Both the position numbers and the translations under genes were made by a program. A stretch of 64,000 nucleotides of DNA from Burkholderia sp. IMCC1007 (GTDB taxonomy: Bacteria > Pseudomonadota > Gammaproteobacteria > Burkholderiales > Burkholderiaceae): assembly GCF_027257875.1 (NCBI RefSeq), contig NZ_JAPVQY010000034.1, forward strand, positions 22,021-86,020. Direction: 5' to 3'. Of the stretch, positions 15,504 through 26,827 are shown piece by piece (the first letter of the stretch is position 1; every line of letters begins with the position of its first letter). Below the pieces are notes generated by a model. It did not search any database and was not told the origin of the DNA. It saw only the letters and a list, made by a program, of their open reading frames with translations.

Positions 15504-18368
15504 TTATTTCGCGATCGATGCGCTCTTCAGGCGGCCGAATGCACCTTCGATGAGGGCCTTCTGCTGCTCGTAGTGCTTCGCGTAGTAGCCAACCGCCGGC
15601 GAGGCCGAAGCCGGACGGCCGCTGTATGCCAGCTTCTGCCCTTCCTTCATGCCTTCCTTCAGGTGGTGCTCGACGTAGAACCAGGGGCCCTGGTTCTGCG
15701 GCTCGTCCTGCACCCAGACCACTTCAGTCGCGTTCTCGTACTTCTTCATTTCGGCTTCGAACTGCTTGTGCGCGAACGGATACAGCTGCTCGATACGGAT
15801 GATCGCGACGTCGTTCGCCTTCGCTTCGCGACGGTGCGCGACGAGGTCGTAATACACGCGGCCCGAGCATGCCAGCACGCGCTTGACCTTCTTCGCGTCG
15901 ATGCCGCCGTCGGTTTCGCCCAGCACCGGCTGGAACGAACCCTTCGCGAGTTCGGACAGGTCCGACACCGCTTCCTTGTGGCGCAGCAGCGACTTCGGCG
16001 TCGCGACGATCAGCGGCTTGCGGAACAGGCGGATCATCTGGCGACGCAGCAGGTGGAAGATCTGCGCCGGCGTCGTCGGCTGGACGACCTGCATGTTGTG
16101 GTCGGCACACAGTTGCAGGAAACGCTCGATACGCGTGGACGAGTGTTCCGGACCCTGGCCTTCGTAGCCGTGCGGCAGCAGCATCGTGAGACCCGACACG
16201 CGGCCCCACTTCACTTCGCCCGACGAGATGAACTGGTCGATCACGACCTGCGCGCCGTTGACGAAGTCGCCGAACTGCGCTTCCCACAGCACGAGCGTGT
16301 TCGGCTCGGCGGTCGAGTAACCGTATTCGAAGCCCAGCACCGCTTCTTCCGACAGCACCGAGTCGATCACCGTGAACTTCGCCTGGCCGTCGGCGATGTT
16401 CTGCAGCGGCACGTACGTGCCGTCGTTCCAGCGCTCGCGGTTCTGGTCGTGCAGCACCGCGTGACGGTGCGTGAACGTGCCGCGGCCCGAGTCCTGGCCC
16501 GTCAGGCGCACCGAGTAGCCCGATGCGACGAGCGACGCGAACGCGAGATGTTCGCCCATGCCCCAGTCGAGCGGCTGGTCGCCGCGCGCCATGTTGCGGC
16601 GGTCGTTGATCACGCGCTCGACGAGCGGGTGAACCTTGAAGTTTTCCGGCACCGTGGTGATGCGTTCGCCCAGGCGCTTCAGTTCGGCGAGCGGCACGGC
16701 CGTGTCGGCTGCGTCCGTCCACTTGCGGTTCAGGAACGGCACCCAGTCGACCGCGTACTTGCTCTTGTAGTTCGACAGGACCGGATCGACGGTGTGGTGG
16801 CCGTCGTCCATCGCCTTGCGGTACGCCTTCACGTAGTTGTCGGCGTCTTCCGCGGTGATCACGCCCTGCTGCACGAGCTTCTCGGCGTACAGCGCACGGG
16901 TGCCCGGGTGCTGCGCGATCTTCTTGTACATCAGCGGCTGCGTGACCGCCGGCGTGTCCTGCTCGTTGTGACCCAGCTTGCGGAAGCAGACGATGTCGAT
17001 CACGACATCCTTGTGGAACTGCATCCGGTAGTCGATCGCGATCTGGATCGCGAGGACGACAGCTTCCGGATCGTCGCCGTTCACGTGCAGCACCGGCGCT
17101 TCGATCATCTTGACGACGTCGGTACAGTACAGCGTCGAGCGCGCGTCGCGCGGGTCGGACGTCGTGAAGCCGATCTGGTTGTTGATGACGATGTGCAGCG
17201 TGCCGTGCGTGCCGTAACCGCGCGTCTGCGCGAGGTTCAGCGTTTCCATCACGACGCCCTGGCCAGCAAAGGCCGCGTCGCCGTGGATCTGCACCGGCAG
17301 CACTTGCAGGCCGTCTTCGTCGCCGCGACGGTCCATCCGCGCCTTCGCGGAACCTTCGACCACCGGGTTCACGATTTCGAGGTGCGACGGGTTGAACGCG
17401 AGCGACAGGTGGACCGGGCCGCCTTCCGTCGACACGTCCGACGAGAAGCCCTTGTGGTACTTCACGTCACCGGCCGGCAGGTCGTCGACGTGCTTGCCTT
17501 CGAATTCGGCGAACAGGTCGGCCGGCATCTTGCCCAGCGTGTTGACCAGCACGTTCAGACGGCCGCGGTGAGCCATGCCGATGATGATTTCCTGCACGCC
17601 GCGCTTGCCCGCGTGCTGGACGACTTCGTCCATCGCCGCGATGAAGCTTTCGCCGCCTTCGAGCGAGAAGCGCTTCTGGCCGACGTACTTGGTGTGCAGG
17701 TAGCGCTCGAGGCCTTCGGCGGCCGTCAGGCGATTCAGGATATGCTTCTTCTTGTCGATCGAGAACGACGGCGTCGCGCGGGTCGACTCCAGGCGCTCCT
17801 GCCACCAGCGCTTCTGCTCCGGATCGCTGATGTACATGTACTCGGCGCCGATCGTGCCGCAGTAGGTGTCGCGCAGGCCCTTGACGATGTCGCGCAGCGA
17901 AGCCTGGTCGAAACCGAAGTACAGGTTGCTTGCGCTGTACGTCTGGTCGAGGTCGCCTTCCGAGAAGTCGTAGAAAGCCGGTTCGAGTTCGGGAATGGCG
18001 GGACGTTCGCGACGCTTCAGCGGATCCAGATTGGCCCATTGCGAGCCGAGGAAGCGGTAGGCGCTGATCAGCGACTGGACGTGCACCTGCTTGCGTGCGG
18101 TCGCGAGATTGCTGGTGCTTTCGCGCGGGATGAAGGCATTGGCCTTCGCACGCTCGGCGAACGATTCGACGATCGGGAAGTGAGCGACGTCATTGGCATT
18201 CGAGCCGTCGGTTGCAGGAACGTTCTGCAACGCGTCGAAATACTCGCGCCAGTTCTCCGGCACCGATGCCGGATTGTTGAGGTATGCATCGTACAGTTCT
18301 TCAACGTACGAAGCATTGCCGCCGAACAGATAGGAGTTCAGCTGAAACTGCTTCATTACATCTGACAT
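15504..18368 (-). CDS. sucA: 2-oxoglutarate dehydrogenase E1 component
   Basis: 954 residues, the thiamine-diphosphate-dependent E1. An N-terminal region typical of OdhA (SYLFGGNASYVEELYDAYL), the EMYM-type region, a ThDP-binding GDAAFAGQGVV and HNEQDTPAVTQPLMYKKI are all present. The C-terminal transketolase-like part contains LPHGYEGQGPEHSS. Decarboxylates 2-oxoglutarate and passes succinyl to E2. GAAAGGTGAG ribosome-binding site before the ATG. First gene of the operon. Confidence 0.97.
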   Translation of the reverse strand: MSDVMKQFQLNSYLFGGNASYVEELYDAYLNNPASVPENWREYFDALQNVPATDGSNANDVAHFPIVESFAERAKANAFIPRESTSNLATARKQVHVQSLISAYRFLGSQWANLDPLKRRERPAIPELEPAFYDFSEGDLDQTYSASNLYFGFDQASLRDIVKGLRDTYCGTIGAEYMYISDPEQKRWWQERLESTRATPSFSIDKKKHILNRLTAAEGLERYLHTKYVGQKRFSLEGGESFIAAMDEVVQHAGKRGVQEIIIGMAHRGRLNVLVNTLGKMPADLFAEFEGKHVDDLPAGDVKYHKGFSSDVSTEGGPVHLSLAFNPSHLEIVNPVVEGSAKARMDRRGDEDGLQVLPVQIHGDAAFAGQGVVMETLNLAQTRGYGTHGTLHIVINNQIGFTTSDPRDARSTLYCTDVVKMIEAPVLHVNGDDPEAVVLAIQIAIDYRMQFHKDVVIDIVCFRKLGHNEQDTPAVTQPLMYKKIAQHPGTRALYAEKLVQQGVITAEDADNYVKAYRKAMDDGHHTVDPVLSNYKSKYAVDWVPFLNRKWTDAADTAVPLAELKRLGERITTVPENFKVHPLVERVINDRRNMARGDQPLDWGMGEHLAFASLVASGYSVRLTGQDSGRGTFTHRHAVLHDQNRERWNDGTYVPLQNIADGQAKFTVIDSVLSEEAVLGFEYGYSTAEPNTLVLWEAQFGDFVNGAQVVIDQFISSGEVKWGRVSGLTMLLPHGYEGQGPEHSSTRIERFLQLCADHNMQVVQPTTPAQIFHLLRRQMIRLFRKPLIVATPKSLLRHKEAVSDLSELAKGSFQPVLGETDGGIDAKKVKRVLACSGRVYYDLVAHRREAKANDVAIIRIEQLYPFAHKQFEAEMKKYENATEVVWVQDEPQNQGPWFYVEHHLKEGMKEGQKLAYSGRPASASPAVGYYAKHYEQQKALIEGAFGRLKSASIAK

Positions 18369-18686
18369 TTTACGCTCACCTTTCTTCGAGCTTCTCGAGA
18401 AATAGCGGGTTACTCAACCTTCCGCGACACGGCCTGACCGTTTAGCGGATTGCGAATCAAGTCTTGCTTGGAAGGACCTAAAACTTGCGTGCGCGCAGCA
18501 TATCACAGAACCGTTACCGGAGTTCACGGCGAAATGCGCTTGAAAGCACGGCGCGACGGGGTTTTGCCGGATTGCCGCGACCGGCCGGAACAGTGTTTTG
18601 CAGTCTGCGCGGTCGCGCATTTCATAGACGCAAAAAAGGCCGCCGAAGGCGACCTTTCTTGCGTGATGCACGGAAACGATCGATGC
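18369..18686. other. Intergenic region upstream of sucA
   Basis: 318 bp containing the sucA ribosome-binding site and leader on the minus strand and the typA terminator at its far end. I see no gene and no clear consensus promoter. Confidence 0.6.
18632..18657 (-). terminator. Intrinsic terminator after typA
   Basis: Nine-pair stem (one mismatch) around the loop TTC followed by T6 on the minus strand, about 30 bp after the typA stop codon. Confidence 0.8.
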
Positions 18687-20513
<1,827 letters not shown>

Positions 20514-20593
20514 AGAAACCTGGAAATCGTTGAACGCGCAAACGCGCACGCTCGTTCGACACGTGCGCGCGCATTGCAGCTTGGAAACCACAA

Positions 20594-20602
20594 ATTATAG
20601 CA
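20594..20602 (-). promoter_or_regulatory. Extended -10 promoter for typA
   Basis: TGCTATAAT on the minus strand, a perfect extended -10 element, 80 bp from the typA start; no good -35 is present, as expected for extended -10 promoters. Confidence 0.55.
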
Positions 20603-20773
20603 CGTGCGAGTGTCGACGGCCGACTGCGCGCTGCAACGCAACAAACGGCGCACCTGCGCCCCTTGCCTCGCACGCCGGATCGGCCATTCGAAGCCCGGCC
20701 GCCGACCGAAAACCATTACTGCGACGAGGGCATTCCGGCACGCGGAGCACACCGTGGCCCGTTGGATTAACAT

Positions 20774-20802
20774 TTGCCGCGGCAAGCAATTGTGCCTATA
20801 CT
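20774..20802 (+). promoter_or_regulatory. Sigma-70 promoter of marR
   Basis: -35 TTGCCG (20774-20779), 17-bp spacer, -10 TATACT (20797-20802); expected start near 20809, 28 bp before the ATG. Confidence 0.65.
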
Positions 20803-20806
20803 GCTG

Positions 20807-20822
20807 CCTAGTCAACTATTGC
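20807..20822. promoter_or_regulatory. Putative MarR operator 1
   Basis: Contains the dyad TAGTCAACTA and the sequence CAACTATTGC, whose reverse complement GCAATAGTTG matches 9 of 10 bases of GTAATAGTTG in the second site at 21325. It covers the marR start site, so binding would repress. Confidence 0.5.
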
Positions 20823-20836
20823 AGCTTCAGGGTTTT

Positions 20837-21328
20837 ATGTCCGATTCTCCTTCCCAATCGCCCGTTTCGCCGCTTTCGTCGTATCAGATCAACGACAGCG
20901 TCGGCTATTTGATGTCGCGCGTAAAGTCGGTCATGACCAACCTCGTCACGCAGCGTACGCAGGAAGAGCTCGGCATCACCGGCACGCAGGCGAGCATGTT
21001 GTTCATGATCGCGGTCGGCAAATGCTCGACGGCCGCAGAGCTCGCGCGGGAATACGGGATCGACGCGAGCGCGGTCACTCGCCTGCTCGACCGCGTCGAG
21101 AAGCGCGGCCTGCTGTGCCGCGTGCGCAGCATCGAGGACCGGCGGGTCGTGCGGCTCGAACTGACCGACGAAGGCCGCGCGCTCGCCGAGCGGCTGCCGC
21201 CGGTGTTCCGTAGCGTGCTGGACGAATTGCTGGGCGGATTCACGCCGGAGGAAGTCGGGTTCCTGAAGAGCATGCTGCGCCGCATTCTCAGCAACTATTG
21301 CGAGACGGCGGGCGGCAGCGTCACGTAA
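20837..21328 (+). CDS. MarR-family transcriptional regulator
   Basis: 163 residues. Winged helix-turn-helix of the MarR type: GTQASMLFMIAVGKCSTAAELAREYGIDASAVTRLLDRVEKRGLL followed by the conserved wing DRRVVRLELTDEGRAL. Such regulators repress adjacent efflux genes and are released by phenolic ligands. It sits directly upstream of a NodT-EmrA-EmrB exporter with matching operator-like sequences before both units, so local repression and autoregulation are likely (inference). ATG at 20837 chosen because the longer frame reads through the promoter. Confidence 0.9.
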   Translation: MSDSPSQSPVSPLSSYQINDSVGYLMSRVKSVMTNLVTQRTQEELGITGTQASMLFMIAVGKCSTAAELAREYGIDASAVTRLLDRVEKRGLLCRVRSIEDRRVVRLELTDEGRALAERLPPVFRSVLDELLGGFTPEEVGFLKSMLRRILSNYCETAGGSVT

Positions 21329-21347
21329 TAGTTGCCATAACAATTAC
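21325..21347. promoter_or_regulatory. Putative MarR operator 2 before the efflux genes
   Basis: 23-bp imperfect palindrome with arms GTAAT / ATTAC and inner GTT / AAC, overlapping the marR stop codon. A perfect -35 hexamer TTGACA follows at 21350, though no good -10 was found at 17 bp. Confidence 0.5.
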
Positions 21348-21415
21348 TTTTGACAGATCAATGTAAGGAAATCCTTGCAGTGTCCATCATTCATTCCGAG
21401 TCAGAAATCAGCGCG

Positions 21416-22930
21416 ATGAAATCCTCCCCGTTGTCCGTGCGCGCCGGGTCGTGCCGCGCCGCCGTCGCCGCCGCGGTCGCCGCGCTGGCGCTGGCGGGCT
21501 GCGCGAACTACATCGGCATCAAGAGCGACAAGCAGATCGCGCCCGCGTCGCAATTCGAAACCGCCCAAAGCCTGCCGGCCCAGGGCGGGCAATGGCCGGC
21601 GCTCGACTGGGCCAACCAGTTCGGCGATCCGCAGCTGCCGAAGCTGATCGACGAGGCGCTCCAGGGCAACCCGTCGATCGCGCAGGCGCAGGCGCGTATC
21701 GCGAAAGCGTCGTCGTACATCGAGACGTCGCGCTCCAACCTGATGCCGAAGGCCGAGGCCAGCTACTCGTGGACGCGCGAGCTGTATTCGTCGAATGCGC
21801 TGTTCCCGCCGCCGTACGGCGGACAGTGGTACAGCGAGAACAATGCGCTCGCGAGTGCGTCGTGGGATCTCGACCTGTGGGGCAAGAACCGCGAACGCCT
21901 GCACACGGCCGTGTCGCAGGAAAAGGCCGCCGAAGCCGACATGCAGCAGGCGCGCATCACGCTTGCGTCGTCGGTCGCCCGCACCTACAACTCGCTCGCG
22001 CAACTCTATGCGCTGCGCGACATCGCCCAACGCGAAATCAGCAACCGCCAGACGGTCGGCAAGATCACCGACGGGCGCGTGTCGGCCGGCCTCGACACCA
22101 ACGTGGAGCGCCAGACCGCACGCGGCAATATCGCGACGACCCAGGCGTCGCTGTCCGACCTCGACGGCCAGATCACGACGGTGCGCTACCAGCTCGCCGC
22201 CCTGCTCGGCAAGGGTCCGGACCGCGGGCTGCAGATCGCCGCGCCGGTGATGAACCCGACCGCCGAGGTGGCGCTGCCCGGCAACCTGCCGGCCGACCTC
22301 GTGTCGCGCCGCCCCGACATCGTCGCCGCGCGCTGGCAGGTCGAGGCCGCGATGCACGACGTGAAGGAAGCCAAGGCGGAATTCTTCCCGGACGTGAACC
22401 TCGCGGCCGGCTTCGGCTTCGACGCATTCGGCTGGGGCAAATTCCTGAACTTCGCGAGCCGCCAGGCGCAGTTCGGCCCGGCCATCCACCTGCCGATCTT
22501 CGATGCCGGCGCGTTGCGCGCGCAGCTCAAGGGCCGCTACGCGGACTTCGACCTGTCGGTCGCGAACTATAACCAGACGCTGATCAACGCGCTGAACGAC
22601 GTCGCGACGCAGGTCGCGTCGATCCGCGCGGTCGATCGCCAGATGGACGATGCGCAGCGTGCACTCGACGCGTCGACGCGTGCGTACGACCTCGCCGTGA
22701 TCCGCTACAAGGCCGGCCTGTCGCCGCAGCTCCAGGTGCTGACCGCGGACAGCAACCGTCTCGCGTCGGAACAGACCGTGACCAACCTGAAGATGCGCCG
22801 GCGCGACATGCAGCTCGCGCTGATCAAGGCGCTCGGCGGCGGGTTCGACGCGACCGGCACGCGGCTCGCCGCGCCTGACGCGCCTGACGCGCCCGACACC
22901 GGCAAGCAGACCAAACAGGCCGCCAACTGA
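21416..22930 (+). CDS. RND/EmrAB-type outer-membrane efflux lipoprotein (NodT family)
   Basis: 504 residues. Lipobox LAGC (Cys29) after an Ala-rich signal segment; two OEP repeats with typical motifs (LIDEALQGNPSIAQAQARI; SWDLDLWGKNRER; LPADLVSRRPDIVAARWQVEAA). Forms the TolC-like exit duct for the EmrA/EmrB pair encoded next. The ATG at 21416 lacks a ribosome-binding site; an in-frame GTG at 21380 has TAAGGA about 10 nt before it and may be the real start, adding 12 residues. Ala-Pro-Asp repeats near the C-terminus are unusual but minor. Confidence 0.92.
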   Translation: MKSSPLSVRAGSCRAAVAAAVAALALAGCANYIGIKSDKQIAPASQFETAQSLPAQGGQWPALDWANQFGDPQLPKLIDEALQGNPSIAQAQARIAKASSYIETSRSNLMPKAEASYSWTRELYSSNALFPPPYGGQWYSENNALASASWDLDLWGKNRERLHTAVSQEKAAEADMQQARITLASSVARTYNSLAQLYALRDIAQREISNRQTVGKITDGRVSAGLDTNVERQTARGNIATTQASLSDLDGQITTVRYQLAALLGKGPDRGLQIAAPVMNPTAEVALPGNLPADLVSRRPDIVAARWQVEAAMHDVKEAKAEFFPDVNLAAGFGFDAFGWGKFLNFASRQAQFGPAIHLPIFDAGALRAQLKGRYADFDLSVANYNQTLINALNDVATQVASIRAVDRQMDDAQRALDASTRAYDLAVIRYKAGLSPQLQVLTADSNRLASEQTVTNLKMRRRDMQLALIKALGGGFDATGTRLAAPDAPDAPDTGKQTKQAAN

Positions 22931-22982
22931 TCCGGCGCCAACACTACGCAGACACTCGAAATAACGGACGGAGAAAATCGCC

Positions 22983-24203
22983 ATGAGCGACCCTCAACAA
23001 AACGCCGCGAGCGCACAGCCGCAGAACAACGGGAAGCGCAAACGGATGATGACGCTGCTGATCGCGGTCATCGTGATCGCGGCCATCGCGTACGGTCTGT
23101 ACTACTTCCTCGTCGCGCGCTTCCATGAAGAGACGGACGACGCATACGTGAACGGCAACGTCGTGCAGATCACGCCGCAGGTCACGGGTACCGTGATCGC
23201 CGTGAAGGCCGACGATACGCAGACGGTCAAGGCCGGCGATCCGCTCGTCGTGCTCGACCCGGCCGACTCGCAAGTCGCGCTGCAGCAGGCCGAAGCGAAC
23301 CTCGCGCAGACAGTGCGCCAGGTGCGCGGCCTGTTCGTCAACGACGACCAGTACCGTGCGCAAGTCGCGCTGCGCCAGTCCGACCTGTCGAAGGCGCAGG
23401 ACGACCTGCGCCGCCGCGTCGCCGTCGCGCAAACGGGCGCCGTGTCGCAGGAAGAGATCTCCCACGCACGCGACGCCGTGCGCGCCGCACAGGCGTCGGT
23501 CGACGCGGCACAGCAACAGCTCGCATCGAACCGCGCGCTGACCGCGAACACGACGATCGCATCGCACCCGAACGTGATGGCGGCCGCGGCGAAGGTGCGC
23601 GACGCGTACCTCGCGAACGCACGTAACGTGCTGCCCGCGCCGGTCACCGGCTATGTCGCGAAGCGCTCGGTGCAAGTCGGCCAGCGCGTGTCGCCGGGCA
23701 ACCCGCTGATGTCGGTCGTCCCGCTGAACGCGGTGTGGGTCGATGCGAACTTCAAGGAAGTGCAGCTCAATCACATGCGCATCGGCCAGCCGGTCGAACT
23801 GACGGCCGACATCTACGGCTCGTCGATCGTGTACCACGGCAAGGTCGTCGGCTTCTCGGCCGGTACGGGCTCGGCGTTCTCGCTGCTGCCGGCGCAGAAC
23901 GCGACGGGCAACTGGATCAAGGTCGTGCAGCGCCTGCCGGTGCGCATCGAAATCGATCCGAAGGATCTCGAGAAGCACCCGCTGCGCATCGGCCTGTCGA
24001 TGCAGGTCGACGTCAACATCAAGGACGAGCACGGCGAGCAGCTCGCAAACGCGCGGAACACGGTCTACGAGACCGACGTGTTCGCAAAGTACGGCGACGA
24101 AGCCGACGCCGAAATCGCCCGCATCATCGCGGCGAACGCCGGCGGCAACGCAGCGGCGGCACCGGCCGCGGCGAAGCCGAACGGCACCGCCAAGATGATG
24201 TAA
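22983..24203 (+). CDS. emrA: EmrA-type membrane fusion protein (HlyD family)
   Basis: 406 residues: cytoplasmic basic N-terminus, one transmembrane helix (~22-44), biotinyl-lipoyl-like domain (DDAYVNGNVVQITPQVTGTV), coiled-coil hairpin (~100-185) with QVALQQAEANLAQTVRQV, and a beta-barrel domain (GYVAKRSVQVGQRVSPGNPL). Links the inner-membrane transporter to the outer-membrane channel. 52 bp after the channel gene; GGAG ribosome-binding site. Confidence 0.94.
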   Translation: MSDPQQNAASAQPQNNGKRKRMMTLLIAVIVIAAIAYGLYYFLVARFHEETDDAYVNGNVVQITPQVTGTVIAVKADDTQTVKAGDPLVVLDPADSQVALQQAEANLAQTVRQVRGLFVNDDQYRAQVALRQSDLSKAQDDLRRRVAVAQTGAVSQEEISHARDAVRAAQASVDAAQQQLASNRALTANTTIASHPNVMAAAAKVRDAYLANARNVLPAPVTGYVAKRSVQVGQRVSPGNPLMSVVPLNAVWVDANFKEVQLNHMRIGQPVELTADIYGSSIVYHGKVVGFSAGTGSAFSLLPAQNATGNWIKVVQRLPVRIEIDPKDLEKHPLRIGLSMQVDVNIKDEHGEQLANARNTVYETDVFAKYGDEADAEIARIIAANAGGNAAAAPAAAKPNGTAKMM

Positions 24204-24229
24204 CGGCTCGATTCCGGAAAACTACCGAC

Positions 24230-25789
24230 ATGGCACAGGCTCCTGTCTCCCACCCGCCCCTGCAGGGCGGGCAACTCGTGCTCGGGACGATCGCGGTATC
24301 GCTCGCGGTGTTCATGAACGTGCTCGACACGTCCATCGCGAACGTCGCGATCCCGACCATCTCGGGCGACCTCGGCGTGTCTTCCGACCAGGGTACGTGG
24401 GTCATCACGTCGTTCGCGGTCGCGAACGCGATCTCGGTGCCGCTGACGGGCTGGCTGACCGACCGCTTCGGGCAGGTTCGCCTGTTCCTCGCGTCGATCA
24501 TCCTGTTCGTCATCTCGTCGTGGATGTGCGGGCTCGCGCCGACCTTGCCGTTCCTGCTCGCGTCGCGCGTGCTCCAGGGCGCGGTCGCCGGGCCGATGAT
24601 TCCGCTGTCGCAATCGCTGCTGCTGTCGAGCTACCCCCGCGCGAAAGCGCCGATGGCGCTCGCGCTGTGGTCGATGACGACGCTGATCGCACCGGTCGCC
24701 GGGCCGATCCTCGGCGGCTGGATCTCCGACAACTATTCGTGGCCGTGGATCTTCTACGTGAACATCCCCGTCGGCATCGCCGCCGCGCTTGCCACGTGGT
24801 CGATCTACCGCACGCGCGAATCGACGGTGCGCCGCGCGCCGATCGACGGTGTCGGGCTCGGGCTGCTCGTGCTGTGGGTCGGCTCGCTGCAGATCATGCT
24901 CGACAAGGGCAAGGATCTCGACTGGTTCGCGTCCACCACGATCGTCGTGCTCGCGCTGATCGCGATCATCTCGTTCGCGTTCTTCGTGATCTGGGAGCTG
25001 ACCGCGGAACATCCGGTCGTCGACCTGTCGCTGTTCCGGATGCGCAACTTCACGGGCGGCACGATCGCGCTCGCGGTCGGCTACGGGCTCTACTTCGGCA
25101 ACCTCGTGCTGCTGCCGCTGTGGCTGCAGACCCAGATCGGCTATACGGCGACCGATGCGGGCCTCGTGATGGCGCCCGTCGGGCTGTTCGCAATCCTGCT
25201 GTCGCCGCTGACCGGCAAGTTCCTGCCGCGCACCGACCCGCGCTACATCGCGACCGCCGCGTTCCTCACGTTCGCGCTGTGCTTCTGGATGCGTTCGCGC
25301 TACACGACCGGCGTCGACGAATGGTCGCTCACGCTGCCGACGCTCGTGCAAGGCATCGCGATGGCCGGCTTCTTCATCCCGCTCGTGTCGATCACGCTGT
25401 CCGGCCTGCCCGGCCACCGCATTCCCGCGGCGTCCGGCCTGTCGAACTTCGTGCGGATCATGTGCGGCGGCATCGGCACGTCGATCTTCCAGACCGCGTG
25501 GGATCATCGGAACAACTTCCATCACGCGCAACTGGTCGAGCAGGCCAATCCGTATAACCCGACGTTCAACCAGGCCGTCACGCAGATGGGCAACCTCGGA
25601 CTTACGCGGGACCAGGCACACGGCCTGATCAACAACATGGCCACGCAGCAGGCCGCCCAACTCGGCGTGAACGATCTGTTCTATATTTCCGCGGCGATCT
25701 TCGTGCTGCTGATCGGACTGATCTGGATCACGAAGCCCGAACGCGCGGGCGGCGGCGACGCGGGTGCGGCGGCGTCGGCTGCGCACTGA
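24230..25789 (+). CDS. emrB: EmrB/QacA-type (DHA2) multidrug exporter
   Basis: 519-residue major-facilitator protein of the 14-helix DHA2 family. Motif D1 LDTSIANVAIPTIS after helix 1, motif A GWLTDRFGQVRLF between helices 2 and 3, motif C-like APVAGPILGGW in helix 5. A proton-driven drug pump working with EmrA and the NodT channel. Starts 26 bp after emrA and ends the operon at a bidirectional terminator. The substrate cannot be told from sequence. Confidence 0.94.
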   Translation: MAQAPVSHPPLQGGQLVLGTIAVSLAVFMNVLDTSIANVAIPTISGDLGVSSDQGTWVITSFAVANAISVPLTGWLTDRFGQVRLFLASIILFVISSWMCGLAPTLPFLLASRVLQGAVAGPMIPLSQSLLLSSYPRAKAPMALALWSMTTLIAPVAGPILGGWISDNYSWPWIFYVNIPVGIAAALATWSIYRTRESTVRRAPIDGVGLGLLVLWVGSLQIMLDKGKDLDWFASTTIVVLALIAIISFAFFVIWELTAEHPVVDLSLFRMRNFTGGTIALAVGYGLYFGNLVLLPLWLQTQIGYTATDAGLVMAPVGLFAILLSPLTGKFLPRTDPRYIATAAFLTFALCFWMRSRYTTGVDEWSLTLPTLVQGIAMAGFFIPLVSITLSGLPGHRIPAASGLSNFVRIMCGGIGTSIFQTAWDHRNNFHHAQLVEQANPYNPTFNQAVTQMGNLGLTRDQAHGLINNMATQQAAQLGVNDLFYISAAIFVLLIGLIWITKPERAGGGDAGAAASAAH

Positions 25790-25817
25790 GCGCCGCGTTC
25801 AACGCAACGCACCAAGC

Positions 25818-25850
25818 AAAAAGCCCGGTCGAAATCGACCGGGCTTTTTT
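25818..25850. terminator. Bidirectional terminator between emrB and truB
   Basis: Stem CCCGGTCG / CGACCGGG with flanking A and T runs on both sides, serving the convergent emrB (+) and truB (-) transcripts. Confidence 0.9.
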
Positions 25851-25881
25851 CGTTCCGACGGCGGCGCTTGCGCGCGCCGCA

Positions 25882-26814
25882 TCACTCGGCCGTCACGACG
25901 AGACGTTCGGGCGCGAGCACGCCATTGGCCTTGCGCGCGACGCCAAGCAGGCGTTGGGCGTCGTACACGCGCACACGGTCGCCTTCCGCCGCGTCGATCG
26001 AATCAAGCGCCGACAGCGGCAGGCGCTGCCCGTGCAGGAAGCGCTTCGCGCTGGCTTCGTCGAGACGCACCAGCGGAAACGTCGACAGCAGTGCGTCGAC
26101 CGGCTGGAGCCACGCATCGCGTGCCGCTTCGGCGGCGTCGGACAGCGTGTCGAGCGTCACCGCATGCTCGAGGGTCAGCGCGCCGACACCCGTGCGGCGC
26201 AGCATCGTCAGATGCGCACCGCAGCCGAGTGCTTCACCGATATCTTCCGCGAGCGTACGCACGTAGGTGCCCTTGCTGCAGGTCACGCGAAACGTCACGT
26301 CCGGCAGCTCGCAGGCGAGCAGATCGAGCGCATGGATCGTCACGTTGCGGCCTTCCCGTTCGACGGTCTGGCCCGCGCGTGCGTATTCATACAGCGGCTT
26401 GCCGTCGCGCTTGAGCGCCGAATACATCGGCGGCACTTGCACGATCGCACCGGTAAAGCGCGCAAGCGCGGCTTCGACCGCCGCGAGGTCGCATTCGACG
26501 GCACGCGTGTCGAGCACGTCGCCTTCCGCGTCGCCGGTAGTCGTGCGCACGCCGAGACGCATCGTCGCCTCGTAGGTCTTGTCGGCTTCGAGCAAGTCCT
26601 GCGAGAACTTCGTCGCCTCGCCGAAGCACAGCGGCAACAGGCCCGAGGCCAGCGGATCGAGCGTGCCGGTATGACCGGCCTTCTTCGCGAGAAGCAGGCG
26701 CTTCGCGCGAATCAATGCATCGTTGCTCGACAGACCGACCGGCTTGTCGAGCAGAAGGACGCCGTCCAGCGCGCGCCGCGGCACGCGTGGACGCTGGTTT
26801 GCTGCAGTCGTCAT
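25882..26814 (-). CDS. truB: tRNA pseudouridine-55 synthase TruB
   Basis: 310 residues. Catalytic aspartate D53 in GHTGTLDPLASGLLP; other TruB motifs: GVLLLDKPVGLSSND, KTYEATMRLG, QVPPMYSALKRDGKPLYEYARAG and the C-terminal PUA-like domain. Modifies U55 in the T-loop of tRNAs. Fourteen bp after rbfA, the usual last gene of the nusA-infB operon. Confidence 0.96.
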   Translation of the reverse strand: MTTAANQRPRVPRRALDGVLLLDKPVGLSSNDALIRAKRLLLAKKAGHTGTLDPLASGLLPLCFGEATKFSQDLLEADKTYEATMRLGVRTTTGDAEGDVLDTRAVECDLAAVEAALARFTGAIVQVPPMYSALKRDGKPLYEYARAGQTVEREGRNVTIHALDLLACELPDVTFRVTCSKGTYVRTLAEDIGEALGCGAHLTMLRRTGVGALTLEHAVTLDTLSDAAEAARDAWLQPVDALLSTFPLVRLDEASAKRFLHGQRLPLSALDSIDAAEGDRVRVYDAQRLLGVARKANGVLAPERLVVTAE

Positions 26815-26827
26815 AGGGCGCGCGAAC

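Larger units (their letters stand above)
20514..20836. other. Divergent promoter region typA / marR
   Basis: 323 bp with the minus-strand typA promoter near 20594-20602 and the plus-strand marR promoter at 20774-20802 plus a putative operator. No gene seen. Confidence 0.65.

Noticed and set aside
15573..18365. 930-codon plus-strand frame opposite sucA
   Set aside because: Antisense artefact of strong codon bias; sucA on the other strand is unambiguous.
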